Shown in pieces: positions 7,926 through 17,884 of a DNA stretch of 64,000 nucleotides. The notes below the pieces were generated by a model. It searched no databases. It was not told the origin of the DNA and saw nothing but the letters and a program-made list of their open reading frames with translations. Source of the stretch: CAVTHW01 sp963734625 (lineage in GTDB: Bacteria > Acidobacteriota > Terriglobia > Bryobacterales > Bryobacteraceae); contig CAVTHW010000023.1 of NCBI GenBank assembly GCA_963734625.1, positions 24,789 to 88,788 of the forward strand, given 5' to 3'. Position 1 is the stretch's first letter. Each line of letters starts with the position of its first letter. Made by a program: the position numbers and the translations under genes.

Positions 7926-9365
7926 CTACGGCAGATTCGTCGCGCCCGTCAGGTGCAGGTCGATGGCGCGGGCCGCGCGGCGGCCTTCGGCGATGGCCCA
8001 CACCACCAGCGATTGGCCGCGGCGCAGGTCCCCCGCCGCGAATACCCCCGGCACGCTGGTCATGTAATCTTCGCCGGTCTTGACGTTGCCGCGCTGGTCC
8101 AGTTCCACGCCGAGCTGCTCGATCAAGCCTCCGCGCACCGGCCCGGTGAAGCCCAGGGCCAGCAGCGCCAGATCCGCTTCCACCGTGAATTCGCTTCCCG
8201 CCACCGGCTCGAACTTCGGCGGAGGGCCCACACGGACCGCGTGGATCCGCTTCAGATTCCCTTGTTCGTCGCCTTCGAAGCGGGTGGTCGCCACCGCCCA
8301 GTCGCGTACTCCGCCCTCCTCGTGAGCGCTCTCGGTGCGCAACTGAAGCGGCCAGAGCGGCCACGGCGTCAGCTCGGATCGCTCCTCCGGCGGCTTCGGC
8401 ATGATCTCAAGCTGGTAGACGGAGGCGGCCTTCTGGCGATGGCAGACGCCCAGGCAATCCGCGCCCGTGTCGCCGCCCCCGATGATGACGGCCCGCTTGC
8501 CGGTGGCCACGATCTCCCGCGTCAGCCGCGTGGGATCGGCCGCGATGTCCCGGTCCCCCGCGTTCCGCTTGTTCTGCTGCGGCAGGAAGTCCATCGCGAA
8601 ATGGATTCCCTTCAGCTCGCGGCCGGGCACGGGAAGGTCCCGCGATTGCTCGGCCCCGCCCGCCAGCAGGATGGCGTCGTACTCCCCGCGCAGGTCCTCG
8701 ACCAGGACGTTGTGCCCCACGTGCGCCCGCGTCTCGAACCGCACGCCCTCCTCCCGCATGATTTCCAGGCGGCGGTCGATGTAGCGCTTTTCGAGCTTGA
8801 AGTCCGGGATGCCGTAACGCAGCAATCCGCCCAGGCGGTCGGCCTTCTCGAAGACCGTGGCCCAGTGGCCCGCGCGGTTCAACTGCTGAGCCGCGGCCAG
8901 TCCCGCGGGGCCCGAACCCACGATGGCGACACGCTTACCGCTGCGCGTCCCGGGCGGCTCCGGTTGTATCCAGCCCTCGTCGAATGCCCGCTCGATGATC
9001 GCCTTCTCGATTACCTTGATCGTCACCGGCGGCTCGTTGATCCCCAGCACGCAGGCGGCCTCGCAGGGGGCAGGGCAGACCCGCCCGGTGAATTCCGGAA
9101 AGTTATTGGTGGAGTGCAGCACGCGAATGGCCTGTTTCCACCGGTCGCGGTAAACCAGATCGTTGAAGTCCGGAATCACGTTGTTGAGAGGGCAGCCCTG
9201 GTGACAGAAAGGCACACCGCAATCCATGCAACGGGCGCCCTGCGTGCGCAACTGGTCTTCGGCAAACTCCCGGTAGACCTCGAGCCAGTCGTTGACCCGC
9301 TCGGCGACCTCGCGCCGCGCGGGCGTCTGTCTCGCGAATTCTTTGAAACCCGTGATCTTACCCAT
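7926..9365 (-). CDS. gltD: glutamate synthase small subunit
   Basis: 479 aa, standard for the beta subunit of NADPH-dependent GOGAT. The N-terminal 4Fe-4S cysteines are in RCMDCGVPFCHQGCPLNN and GRVCPAPCEAACVLG. An FAD site follows (VAIVGSGPAGLAAAQQLNRAG), then an NAD(P)H-binding domain (AVIIGGGDTGADCLG) and the C-terminal FAD segment VFAAGDLRRGQSLVVWAIAEGR. It passes electrons to GltB for making two glutamates from glutamine and 2-oxoglutarate. Its ATG overlaps the gltB stop (ATGGGTAA, 8 bases), so the two are translationally coupled. Confidence 0.96.
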   Translation of the reverse strand: MGKITGFKEFARQTPARREVAERVNDWLEVYREFAEDQLRTQGARCMDCGVPFCHQGCPLNNVIPDFNDLVYRDRWKQAIRVLHSTNNFPEFTGRVCPAPCEAACVLGINEPPVTIKVIEKAIIERAFDEGWIQPEPPGTRSGKRVAIVGSGPAGLAAAQQLNRAGHWATVFEKADRLGGLLRYGIPDFKLEKRYIDRRLEIMREEGVRFETRAHVGHNVLVEDLRGEYDAILLAGGAEQSRDLPVPGRELKGIHFAMDFLPQQNKRNAGDRDIAADPTRLTREIVATGKRAVIIGGGDTGADCLGVCHRQKAASVYQLEIMPKPPEERSELTPWPLWPLQLRTESAHEEGGVRDWAVATTRFEGDEQGNLKRIHAVRVGPPPKFEPVAGSEFTVEADLALLALGFTGPVRGGLIEQLGVELDQRGNVKTGEDYMTSVPGVFAAGDLRRGQSLVVWAIAEGRRAARAIDLHLTGATNLP

Positions 9366-12300
9366 GCAGCACCCGCTTATACTCGCGCGGAAACACTTTC
9401 ACGAACTTGCCCGCCGATTCCTCCCAGTCGTCCAGCAGCCACTTGGCCCGGGGACTGTCCGTCGCCTCCCCGTGCCGGACCACCAACTGCCGCACCGTCT
9501 CGATATCTTCGGCCTCCATCGGGTCGAGATCGACGCTGGCCCGGTTGCAGCGCCGGGCGGCGAACTCGCCGCTCTCGTCGAGCACGTAAGCGATCCCGCC
9601 GGTCATGCCCGCGGCGAAATTGCGCCCCGTCCGGCCCAGCACCACCACCACGCCTTTCGTCATGTACTCGCAGCCATGGTCGCCCACGCCCTCGACCACC
9701 GCTATAGCGCCGGAACTGCGCACGGCGAAGCGCTCCCCGGCCACGCCGTTGAAGTACGCCTCGCCGCCGGTGGCGCCGTAGAGCACCGTGTTGCCGATCA
9801 GGATGTTCTCGTCCGCCTTGAAGGTGGACTCCCGGGGCGGGCGCACGATCAGCTTGCCGCCCGAGAGCCCCTTTCCCGTGTAGTCGTTGGCGTCGCCTTC
9901 GAGCGTCAGCGTGATCCCCTTGGCCAGAAACGCGCCGAAGCTCTGGCCGGCCGAGCCCTTGAAGTTGCAGACGGATGGTGTCGTCCGGCAGCCCCGCCGA
10001 TCCGTAGCGGCGCGCCACCTCCCCGCTCAGCATCGTGCCCACCGCGCGGTGAATGTTGCGGATGGGGAATTCGCCCTCGAACTTCGCGCCTGTCTCCAGC
10101 GCCTGCCGGCAGGCATCTATAAGCTGATGGTCCAGAGCCGTCGCCAGCCCGTGGTCCTGCGCGATCGTGCAGTGCCGCCCCACTCGATGCGGCGCGGGGG
10201 GATTGTAGAAGATCGCCGACAGGTCCACCCCTTTGGCTTTCCAATGCTCCACGGCCGCGCGTGTGTTGAGCATGTCCACGCGTCCGACCATTTCTTCCAG
10301 CGTGCGAAAGCCCATCTGCGCCATCAATTGACGCAGCTCTTCGGCCACATAGAAGAAGTACCGGATGACGTGCTCGGGCTTGCCCGCGAACTTCTTCCGC
10401 AAGTCCGGGTCCTGGGTGGCGACGCCCACCGGACAGGTGTTCAAGTGGCACTTGCGCATCATGATGCAGCCCAGGCTGATGAGCGGCATGGTCGCAAAGC
10501 CGAACTCCTCGGCCCCCAGCAGCGCCGCGATCGCCACGTCGCGCCCGGTCGAGAGTTTGCCGTCGGTTTGCAGCCGGACCCGGCTGCGCAGGTCGTTCAT
10601 CACCAGCACCTGCTGCGTTTCGGCCAGCCCCAGTTCCCAGGGAATGCCGGCGTGTTTGATCGAGGTCAGCGGCGAGGCGCCCGTGCCGCCGCTATCGCCG
10701 CTAATCAGAATCACGTCGGCATGGGCCTTGGCCACGCCCGCGGCGACGATGCCCACGCCCACTTCCGCCACCAGTTTCACCGAAATGCGCGCTTTGGGAT
10801 TGGCGTTCTTCAAATCGTAGATCAACTGCGCCAGGTCCTCGATCGAGTAAATATCGTGGTGCGGCGGCGGCGAAATCAAGGGCACGCCGGGAGTGGAGTG
10901 GCGGACCCTGGCGATCACCTCGTCCACCTTGTGCCCTGGGAGCTGGCCCCCCTCGCCGGGCTTGGCCCCCTGCGCGATCTTGATCTGTAATTCGTCGGCG
11001 TTCACTAAGTAATTGATCGTGACGCCGAAGCGTCCGGAAGCGACCTGCTTCACCGAGCTGCGCCGGTCGTCGCCGAAGCGCTCTTCGTCTTCGCCGCCCT
11101 CGCCGGTGTTGGAGCGCCCACCCATGCGGTTCATGGCCCGCGCCAGCGTCTCGTGCGCCTCCTTGCTGATGGAGCCGAACGACATGGCGCCCGTGGCAAA
11201 CCGCTTCACGATTTCGCTAGCCGGCTCGATCTCCTCGATCGGCAGCGGCTTCTCCGCCCGGCGCAACTCCATCAGCCCGCGCAGCGTGCATAACTGCCGG
11301 CTCTGGTTGTTGATCAGCTCCGCAAATTCCTGGTAGCTGGATTCCTTCTGCTGCCGCACGGCGTGTTGGAGCTTACTGATGGTCAGCGGATTCACTAAGT
11401 GGTACTCGCCCGCGTCCCGGTATTGGTAGTTCCCGCCGGGGGCGAGCTCCGTCTCGGCCTCCGTCACCGGGCGGAAAGCGAATTGGTGCTTGCGCTTCGC
11501 CTCCTGCGCCAGCACGTCCAATCCCACGCCCTCGATGCGCGAGGCCGTGCCGGTGAAGTATTCCTCCACCACCCGCTTATTCAGACCGATGGCCTCGAAG
11601 ACCTGCGCGCCCCGGTAACTCTGGAGCGTCGATATCCCCATTTTCGAAAAGACCTTCAGCAGCCCCTTGTTGACGGCCTTGGTGTAGTTCGTGAGTGCGG
11701 TATCGAAGGGCAAATCCAGTTGCCCCGACTGGCACATGTGCTCCAGCGTCTCTATGGCCACGTAGGGATTCACGGCGCTGGCGCCATAGCCGATCAGCAG
11801 GCTGAAGTGCATCACCTCGCGCGGCTCGCCGGACTCCACGATCAACGCCACCTGCGTCCGCGTCCCCTCCCGAATCAGGTGATGGTGCACCGCCGACAGC
11901 GCCAGCAGGCTGGGGATCGGCGCGTAGCTCTCTTCGATGCCGCGGTCCGACAGAATGATCACCGTGTAGCCGCCCCTCACTGCCAGCGAAGCGCGGCGGC
12001 ACAGGTCGTTGATGGCGCGCTCCAACTCCGCCTCGCCGCCGTCCACCAGGTACAGGGACGGAATGGTGGTCGCGAGGAACTCCCCCCAGGAAAGGCGCCG
12101 CAGTTTTTCCAGGTCCTGGTTGGTCAGGATTGGATGCGGCAGCTTCAGGGTGTGGCAGTGCAGCGCCGTCTCGTCCAGGATGTTGCGCTCCTTGCCGATG
12201 TAGCTGGTCAGCGACATGACCAGTTCCTCGCGGATGGGGTCGATGGCCGGGTTGGTCACCTGCGCAAACAATTGTTTGAAGTAATGGAACAGCGGCTGCG

Positions 12301-13849
12301 GCTTATCCGAGAGGCAGGCCAGCGGCGTGTCCGTGCCCATGGAACCCACCGGTTCCTCGCCCTTCTCGGCCATGGGCGCCAGCAGAAAGCGCAGGTCCTC
12401 CTCGGTGTAGCCGAAGGCCCGCTGCCGCTGGAGGACCGTCTCCTCCTCGGTGACCTGACGGTGCGGCGGCGCCGGCAGCCGGTCGAGCAGCACCTGGTTG
12501 TCTTCGATCCACTGCCCGTAGGGTTGCCGGCTCCACAGCCGTTCCTTGATCTCCTCGTCGGGGACGATCCGGCCCTCTTCCAGATCCGCCAGCAGCATCT
12601 TGCCCGGCTGAAGCCTGCCCTTCATCCGCACCGACTCCGGCGGGATGGCCAGCACGCCGGTCTCCGAAGCCATGATCAGCAGACCGTCTTCGGTCACCAG
12701 CCAGCGGGCCGGGCGCAGGCCGTTGCGGTCCAGGGTCGCGCCGATGAGTCTGCCGTCGGTGAAGGCGATCGCCGCCGGCCCGTCCCAGGGCTCCATCAAC
12801 GATGCGTGGTATTCGTAGAAGGCGCGCTTTTCCGGGCGCATCGTTGGGTCCTGGTCCCAGGCCTCCGGAATCAGCATGGCCATGGCGTGGGGAAGTTCGC
12901 GTCCGGCCAGGTGCAGCAACTCGGCGGCGTTGTCGAACATGGCGGAGTCGCTGCCGCCCGGCGTGATGATCGGGTAAAGCTTTTCGAGGTCTTTGTCGAA
13001 CAGGGTCGAATCGAGTATGCGTTGCCGCGCATGCATCCAGTTGACGTTGCCTTTGAGCGTGTTGATTTCGCCGTTGTGGCAAATGTAGCGGAACGGGTGC
13101 GCCAGTTGCCAGGTCGGAAACGTGTTGGTCGAAAACCTCTGGTGCACCAGGCACAGCGCGCTCTTCGTGTCGGGATCGGAAAGGTCTTTGTAGAAGCGCG
13201 CGATCTGCGGCGCCAGCAGCAGCCCCTTGTATACGATGGTTCGCGTCGAGAACGACGGAAGATAGAAAAACGATTTCTCAGCCAGGTTGGAAGCGGCGAT
13301 CTCCGCATCGGCCCTCTTCCGGACTACGTACAGCTTGCGGTCCAGTTCCGCCCGGCTCATCCCCGGCGCGCCGCCGGCGAACACCTGCTCGATGTAAGGC
13401 TGCGAGGCGCGCGCCAGCCGCCCGATGGCGTCCGCGTCGATGGGCGTGTCGCGCCACCCCAGCAGCGTGAGCCCCTCCTCCTCGATGATCCGCTCCAGGA
13501 TGCCTTCCGCGCGCAGCCGGTCTTCCCTCTTCACGGGAAGAAAAACCATTCCCACGCCGTACTCGCCGGGTGCCGGCAACTCGATGCCCAGCCGCCTGCC
13601 CTCGCGCGCGAAGAACTCGTGCGGAATCTGGATCAGGACGCCCGCGCCGTCTCCCGTCGCCGGGTCGCAGCCGCAGGCGCCGCGATGCGCCAGGTTGACC
13701 AGAATCTCGATCCCTTTCAGAATGATGTCGTGGGACCGCTCGCCCTTGATGTGGGCCACAAACCCGATTCCGCACGCGTCCCGTTCGAGTTCAGGGTGAT
13801 ACAATCCTTGCTGTGGAGGTAGACCTGCGCTCATGCCGTCATCACTCAT
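9358..13849 (-). CDS. gltB: glutamate synthase large subunit, one frameshift
   Basis: About 1497 aa once corrected. The amidotransferase nucleophile Cys is in ERDACGIGF near residue 26. The FMN/synthase domain includes ISGDSGGTGASPLTS and the 3Fe-4S cysteines CIMMRKCHLNTCPVG. After AGLPDDTIRLQ (near 9970) the frame changes; the missing part continues in another frame as NFKGSAGQSFGAFLAKG through to FPREYKRVLHG and stops at 9358. The span is one base too long, so a single extra base near 9968 explains it. Otherwise the protein would end at 9377 with about 200 residues of nonsense. The start was set at ATG 13849, since a longer frame (to 13894) runs through the promoter; GAGG lies 8 bases upstream. 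Confidence 0.93.
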
Positions 13850-13882
13850 ATGGGAGGCCTCTAGCACTGGGAACTTGAGGCC

Positions 13883-13910
13883 AGTATAGCACACCCGAAC
13901 TATAAGGCAA
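13883..13910 (-). promoter_or_regulatory. sigma-70-like promoter of gltBD
   Basis: Read on the minus strand, TTGCCT (13905-13910) and TATACT (13883-13888) are separated by 16 bases, followed after about 33 bases by the gltB ATG at 13849. It lies in the 115-base gap shared with the divergent LysR gene. Confidence 0.6.
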
Positions 13911-13943
13911 TCAAAAATCCAAAAGCTATAAAAGAAGTTCAGC

Positions 13944-13957
13944 TTATGATACGATAA
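13944..13957. promoter_or_regulatory. candidate LysR-type binding palindrome
   Basis: TTATGATACGATAA has TTAT/ATAA arms around a 6-base centre and fits the loose T-N11-A pattern of LysR-type regulators. It lies 7 bases upstream of the LysR start and overlaps its likely -10 (TATGAT), as expected for autorepression. Assigning it to this regulator is inference. Confidence 0.4.
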
Positions 13958-13964
13958 CGGCGTA

Positions 13965-14888
13965 ATGTTCGATCACCTCAAACTCTTCAGGGACATTGCC
14001 CACCACCGCAGCGTGAGCCGGGGCGCCAGCCTCAACGGCGTCAGCCAGTCCGCGGCCAGCCAGCACATCCAGGAGATGGAGCGGCTGCTCGGCGTCGAAC
14101 TCCTCGACCGGACCACGCGTCCTCTGGGGCTGACCGAGGCGGGGCGCTTCTACTACGACTTCTGCCGCGACGTTCTGCGGCGCAAGCAAGAGCTGGATGT
14201 CGCGCTGGACCGGCTCAAGGGCCGCGTCGAGGGCAGCGTCAGAGTCGCCGCGATCTACTCGGTTGGCATCCTGGACATGTCGCGGCTGGAAGTCGAGTTT
14301 TCCCGCCGGATGCCCGAGGCCGAACTGCTGGTCGAGTACTTGCGCCCGGAGAAGGTCCACGAGGCCGTTCTCGCCGAAGAGGCCGATCTGGGCCTGCTGA
14401 GCTACGCCGAGTCCAGCAAGGAGATCACCGCGGTCCCGTGGCGCGAGGAGAAGATGATGGTGGCCTTCGCGCCGTCACACCCGCTGGCCTCGAAGCGGCC
14501 CTTGAAGATCACCGACCTGGAAGGGCAGGACTTCGTATCGTTCGACGACGACCTGCGCGTCGGCCGCGAGGTGATGCGATTCCTGCGCGAGAACGGGGTC
14601 GAGGTCAACGTGGTGATGCACTTCGACAACATCCAGACCATGAAAGAGGCCGTGGCGCTGGGCACTGGCCTCAGCATCCTGCCGGTGCGCGTCCTGCGCG
14701 GCGATATCAAGCAGGGCCGCCTGGTCGCGGCGCCCATTAAAGGGTGCAATCTGGTCCGGCCGCTGCGGATCATCCATCTGCGGCGCAAGAAGTTCAATCT
14801 CGCCATGCAGACCTTTATGGAACTCCTGAAGGAGGAGGCCGCGGAGGATGCGGCGCCGGCTACACGCCCCGGAACCACTCGATCGTGA
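13965..14888 (+). CDS. LysR-family regulator, GltC-like by position
   Basis: 307 aa. An N-terminal winged helix-turn-helix (FRDIAHHRSVSRGASLNGVS, then AASQHIQEMERLLGVELLDR) is followed by a periplasmic-binding-like effector domain. It is divergent from gltB with a 115-base shared region, the same arrangement as gltC and gltAB in Bacillus subtilis, so a role in regulating glutamate synthase is the obvious hypothesis. Some residues, such as DLGLLSYAES and GLSILPVRVL, fit a CbbR/CysB-like ligand domain. Its last 29 bases overlap the convergent UDP-glucuronate decarboxylase gene. Family certain; target inferred from position only. Confidence 0.9.
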   Translation: MFDHLKLFRDIAHHRSVSRGASLNGVSQSAASQHIQEMERLLGVELLDRTTRPLGLTEAGRFYYDFCRDVLRRKQELDVALDRLKGRVEGSVRVAAIYSVGILDMSRLEVEFSRRMPEAELLVEYLRPEKVHEAVLAEEADLGLLSYAESSKEITAVPWREEKMMVAFAPSHPLASKRPLKITDLEGQDFVSFDDDLRVGREVMRFLRENGVEVNVVMHFDNIQTMKEAVALGTGLSILPVRVLRGDIKQGRLVAAPIKGCNLVRPLRIIHLRRKKFNLAMQTFMELLKEEAAEDAAPATRPGTTRS

Positions 14889-15832
14889 GCCGCAGGCCTT
14901 CTTCGAGCGGTGTCTTCGGCCACTCGATCGTGAGCCGCAGGCCTTCTTCGAGCGGAGTCTTCGGCTGCCAGCCGAGAAGTTGCTGCGCCTTGGCGATGTC
15001 CGGACAGCGCCGCTGGGGGTCGTCTTCCGGCAGAGGGTGGTGCTCGATGTCGCACCGCGCTCCGGTCAGCCGGCAGATCGACGTCGGCGAACTCGCGGAT
15101 GGTCATCTCCGCCGGGTTGCCCAGATTCACCGGGTACCGCTCGTCGGAGAGCATGAGCCGGTAAAGGCCGTCCACCATGTCGCTGACGTAGCAGAAGCTC
15201 CGCGTCTGCGTCCCATCGCCGAAGATCGTGATGGCCTTGCCCTTCAGCGACTGATCCACAAACGCGGGCACCACGCGCCCGTCGTCAAGCTGCATCCGCG
15301 GTCCGTAGGTATTGAAGATTCGCGCGATGTTGGTGCGGACCCCGTGCACCCGGTGGTAGGCCATCGTGAGCGCCTCGGCGAAGCGTTTGCTTTCGTCGTA
15401 GCAGGAGCGCGGCCCGACCGGGTTCACGTTGCCCCAATAGGTCTCGGTCTGCGGGTGCTCAGTCGGATCGCCGTAGCACTCCGAAGTAGACGCCAGCAGA
15501 AACCGCGCGTGCTTGCGCCGCGCCAGTTCCAGCAGGTTCCGAGTGCCGGCCGATCCGGCGTCGAGGGTCTCGATAGGATGCGCCAGGTAGTCCTTGGGAC
15601 TGGCCGGCGAGGCCAGGTGCAGCACCCCGTCGATGGCTCCGTCGATTTCGACGGGCTCGCTCACATCCTGCTGCACGAACCGGAATCGCGGATGACCAGC
15701 CAGGTGGGCGATGTTCTCGAGCGACCCTGTCAGCAGATTGTCAAGGGCGATGACGGCGTGATTCTCCGCAATCAGGCGGTCGCAGAGATGAGAACCGATA
15801 AAGCCGGCCGCGCCGGCCAGGACCAAACGCAA
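14860..15832 (-). CDS. UDP-glucuronate decarboxylase, one frameshift
   Basis: About 324 aa after correction. Extended SDR fold: NAD motif GAAGFIGSH at residue 8, STSECYGDP, catalytic YDESK, ARIFNTYGPRM, and GDGTQTRSFCYVSDMVDG. The pattern matches UXS enzymes that turn UDP-glucuronate into UDP-xylose for glycans. After MTIREFADV (near 15079) the frame breaks. The correct tail continues as ICRLTGARCDIEHHPLPEDD and LLGWQPKTPLEEGLRLTIEW and stops at 14860; the span is one base too long. The last 15 residues before FRGV are duplicated by a 45-bp tandem repeat. Uncorrected, the frame would run to 14402 inside the LysR gene. Confidence 0.87.
14875..14964. repeat. 45-bp tandem duplication, 15 codons
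   Basis: Two adjacent 45-bp units (14875-14919 and 14920-14964) differ at one base (GGTGTC versus GGAGTC). In the UXS gene they encode PKTPLEEGLRLTIEW twice in frame. The first unit also contains the LysR stop codon. Confidence 0.9.
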
Positions 15833-15841
15833 GCTGTACCT

Positions 15842-16126
15842 CTACTCTTCGGCGGACTCCGGGTGGGACGGCAGAATTGGCGCTGCGTGGCCGCCCGCCG
15901 CACTGGCGCTGGCGTAAGCTGGCTTGCCAGCCACCAGGGTTGAGATGGCGTGCTTGAAGATAAGCTGCTCCTGATTATTCGACTCCAGAATCACCGAATA
16001 CTTGTCGAAACTCTTGATCCTTCCCGAGAGCTTCACTCCGCTCATGAGGTAGATCGTCAGGAACGCCTTGTCCCGCCGTGCGGTGTTGAGAAACGCTTCC
16101 TGTATGTTCTGCGCCGGCTTTTCCAT
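15842..16126 (-). CDS. hfq: RNA chaperone Hfq
   Basis: 94 aa from ATG 16126, chosen because AGGAGGGG lies about 8 bases upstream and the sequence MEKPAQNIQEAFLNTARRD is a standard Hfq N-terminus; the frame continues upstream without a credible start. Sm1 motif: FLTIYLMSGVKLSGRIKSFDKYSVILES. Sm2 motif: LIFKHAIST, with the KH pair typical of Hfq. The C-terminal tail is Ala/His/Pro-rich and short. It acts as a hexamer pairing small RNAs with mRNA. It lies 9 bases from the UXS gene and is divergent from PolX. A second Hfq-like protein is at 63628. Confidence 0.95.
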   Translation of the reverse strand: MEKPAQNIQEAFLNTARRDKAFLTIYLMSGVKLSGRIKSFDKYSVILESNNQEQLIFKHAISTLVAGKPAYASASAAGGHAAPILPSHPESAEE

Positions 16127-16204
16127 CCGAGCATCCCCTCCTACGGTCTCTAAAATCTTAACATCAAACCCCGCGGACACGTAGAATTGAAGATGGGAAC
16201 CGGA

Positions 16205-17854
16205 ATGGAGAACCGCGAAATCGCCCGCCTGCTGAATGGGACCGCCGACCTGATGGAGATCGCCGGCGAGGACCAGTTTCGCATCCGGAGCTACCGCCAC
16301 GGCGCCGCGGCAATCGAGAACCACCCCGAGCGTATCGAGGACATTCTCAAGGACCCGTCACGCAGCGTAACCGAAATTCCCGGCATCGGTAAGGGGCTGG
16401 CGGCGGTGCTCCAGGAGATCGCCGCCCGCGGTTCCTTCGAGCGGCGCGACCAACTGCTGGAGCAGTACCCGCCCACGGCCCTCGAGTTCCTGAAGATCCA
16501 GGGGCTGGGCCCCAAGAGCATCGCTCTGATCTGGGAGCACTTTCGGGTCAGCACCATCGACGACCTGGAGCGCCTGTGCCTGGATCACTCGCTGCGGGAA
16601 CTGCCGCGCATGGGAGCCAAGCTGGAGGAGAAGGTTTTGCGTTCGATTGCCGTTTACCGGCGCAGCGCCGGACGCTTTCTGCTGAGCTTTGCCGAGGAGG
16701 CTGCCAATCGGCTTGTGGCGCGGATCTCCTCCGTCCAGGGCGTCGAACGGGTCGAGGTGGCGGGCAGCCTGCGGCGCGGTAAGGAGACCGTCGGCAACGT
16801 GGATCTGGTCTTGAGCGGGCCGTCGGCCGCGGAGACCGCCGCCGGTCTGGGGGCGGACGAGGGCATCCCGGTGCGTGCGCACGTCGTCCCCGCGGAGAGC
16901 TTCGGTGCGGCTCTTCAGCATTTCACCGGCAGTAAGGAGCACAACCTCGCGCTACTCGCCCGAGCGTCGGCGGCCGGGGTGAAGCTCGGCGAACAGGGCC
17001 TGTTTCGCGCCGAAGAAAGCGTCTACCAGGCTTTGGGGCTCGCCTGGATTCCCCCCGAGCTGCGCGAGAACCAGGGTGAGATCGAAGCCGCCGCACAGGG
17101 ACGGCTGCCGCATCTGCTCGAACTGTCCGAGATTCGCGGCGACCTGCACATGCACACCGTCGAGAGCGACGGCCACGCCTCTCTCGAAGAAATGGCCGAG
17201 GCGGCCAAGCGCCTGGGCTATGAGTACATCGCCATCACCGACCATTCCAAAGCGCTGGCCATGGCCAACGGTCTCGACGAGAAGCGGGTCATCGCCTTCG
17301 CCGAGAGTGTGCGGCGGATGGATCGGAACAGGCTGGGCATCCGCATTTTCTCCGGGATTGAGTGCGATATCCGCAAGGACGGTTCAATGGACCTGGCCGA
17401 CGAGGCCCTCGCCGCCCTGGACTTCGTCACCGCGAGCGTCCACAGCTACATGAATCTGGAGCCCGCCGCGATGACTGACCGCCTGTTGCGCGCGATCGAG
17501 TGTCCGCATGTGCGGATGTTGGGACACCCCACGGGCCGGCTGCTGCTCCGGCGCGACGCCTTTCCCTTCGATTTCGAGCGCGTGGCCGCGGAAGCCGCGC
17601 GCCGGGGCGTATGCTTCGAGATCAACTCGAGTCCGGAGCGCCTCGACCTGTCACCCCCGCTGCTGCGCGCCGCCAAGGATCGCGGCGTGAAGTTCATCAT
17701 CTCGACCGACGCTCATCACCCCGCGCACCTGGCCAACATGCGCTACGGAGTCACCACCGCCCGGCGCGGCTGGCTCGGGCCCGCCGACGTGATCAACACC
17801 CTGCCGCTGGACCGCTTCGACGCCTTCCTGCGGCGCGATGATATGATCAAGTAG
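16205..17854 (+). CDS. polX: PolX: DNA polymerase X with PHP domain
   Basis: 549 aa from ATG 16205 (MENREIARLLNG matches the family start; in-frame starts at 16187 and 16193 are also possible). Order: helix-hairpin-helix N-domain (IPGIGKGLAAVLQEIAARG, IQGLGPKSIALIWEHF), a Pol-beta-type nucleotidyltransferase with VAGSLRRGKETVGNVDLVLSG, then a C-terminal PHP domain from about residue 320 with GDLHMHTVESDG, ITDHSKALAMANG, GIECDI, LGHPTGRL and STDAHH. Family members do gap-filling synthesis and 3'-5' exonuclease/AP-site work in base-excision repair. It is divergent from hfq. Confidence 0.94.
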   Translation: MENREIARLLNGTADLMEIAGEDQFRIRSYRHGAAAIENHPERIEDILKDPSRSVTEIPGIGKGLAAVLQEIAARGSFERRDQLLEQYPPTALEFLKIQGLGPKSIALIWEHFRVSTIDDLERLCLDHSLRELPRMGAKLEEKVLRSIAVYRRSAGRFLLSFAEEAANRLVARISSVQGVERVEVAGSLRRGKETVGNVDLVLSGPSAAETAAGLGADEGIPVRAHVVPAESFGAALQHFTGSKEHNLALLARASAAGVKLGEQGLFRAEESVYQALGLAWIPPELRENQGEIEAAAQGRLPHLLELSEIRGDLHMHTVESDGHASLEEMAEAAKRLGYEYIAITDHSKALAMANGLDEKRVIAFAESVRRMDRNRLGIRIFSGIECDIRKDGSMDLADEALAALDFVTASVHSYMNLEPAAMTDRLLRAIECPHVRMLGHPTGRLLLRRDAFPFDFERVAAEAARRGVCFEINSSPERLDLSPPLLRAAKDRGVKFIISTDAHHPAHLANMRYGVTTARRGWLGPADVINTLPLDRFDAFLRRDDMIK

Positions 17855-17884
17855 AGCGTCCCAATTGAGTACATCGGGAGTTAC

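Noticed and set aside
7953..9707. Long + strand open frame over gltD/gltB
   Set aside because: Complement of gltD with biased composition and no recognisable domain.
9960..9980. Programmed ribosomal frameshift in gltB
   Set aside because: No slippery heptamer or pseudoknot is evident, and many other genes show similar one-base excess; an error is simpler.
11399..13822. Long + strand open frame (about 800 codons)
   Set aside because: It is antisense to gltB, Arg/His/Gln/Val-rich as expected for the complement of a high-GC gene, and shows no family motif.
15842..16324. Longer hfq reading starting at 16324
   Set aside because: The extra N-terminus is not Hfq-like and overlaps the PolX start; a strong ribosome site precedes ATG 16126.
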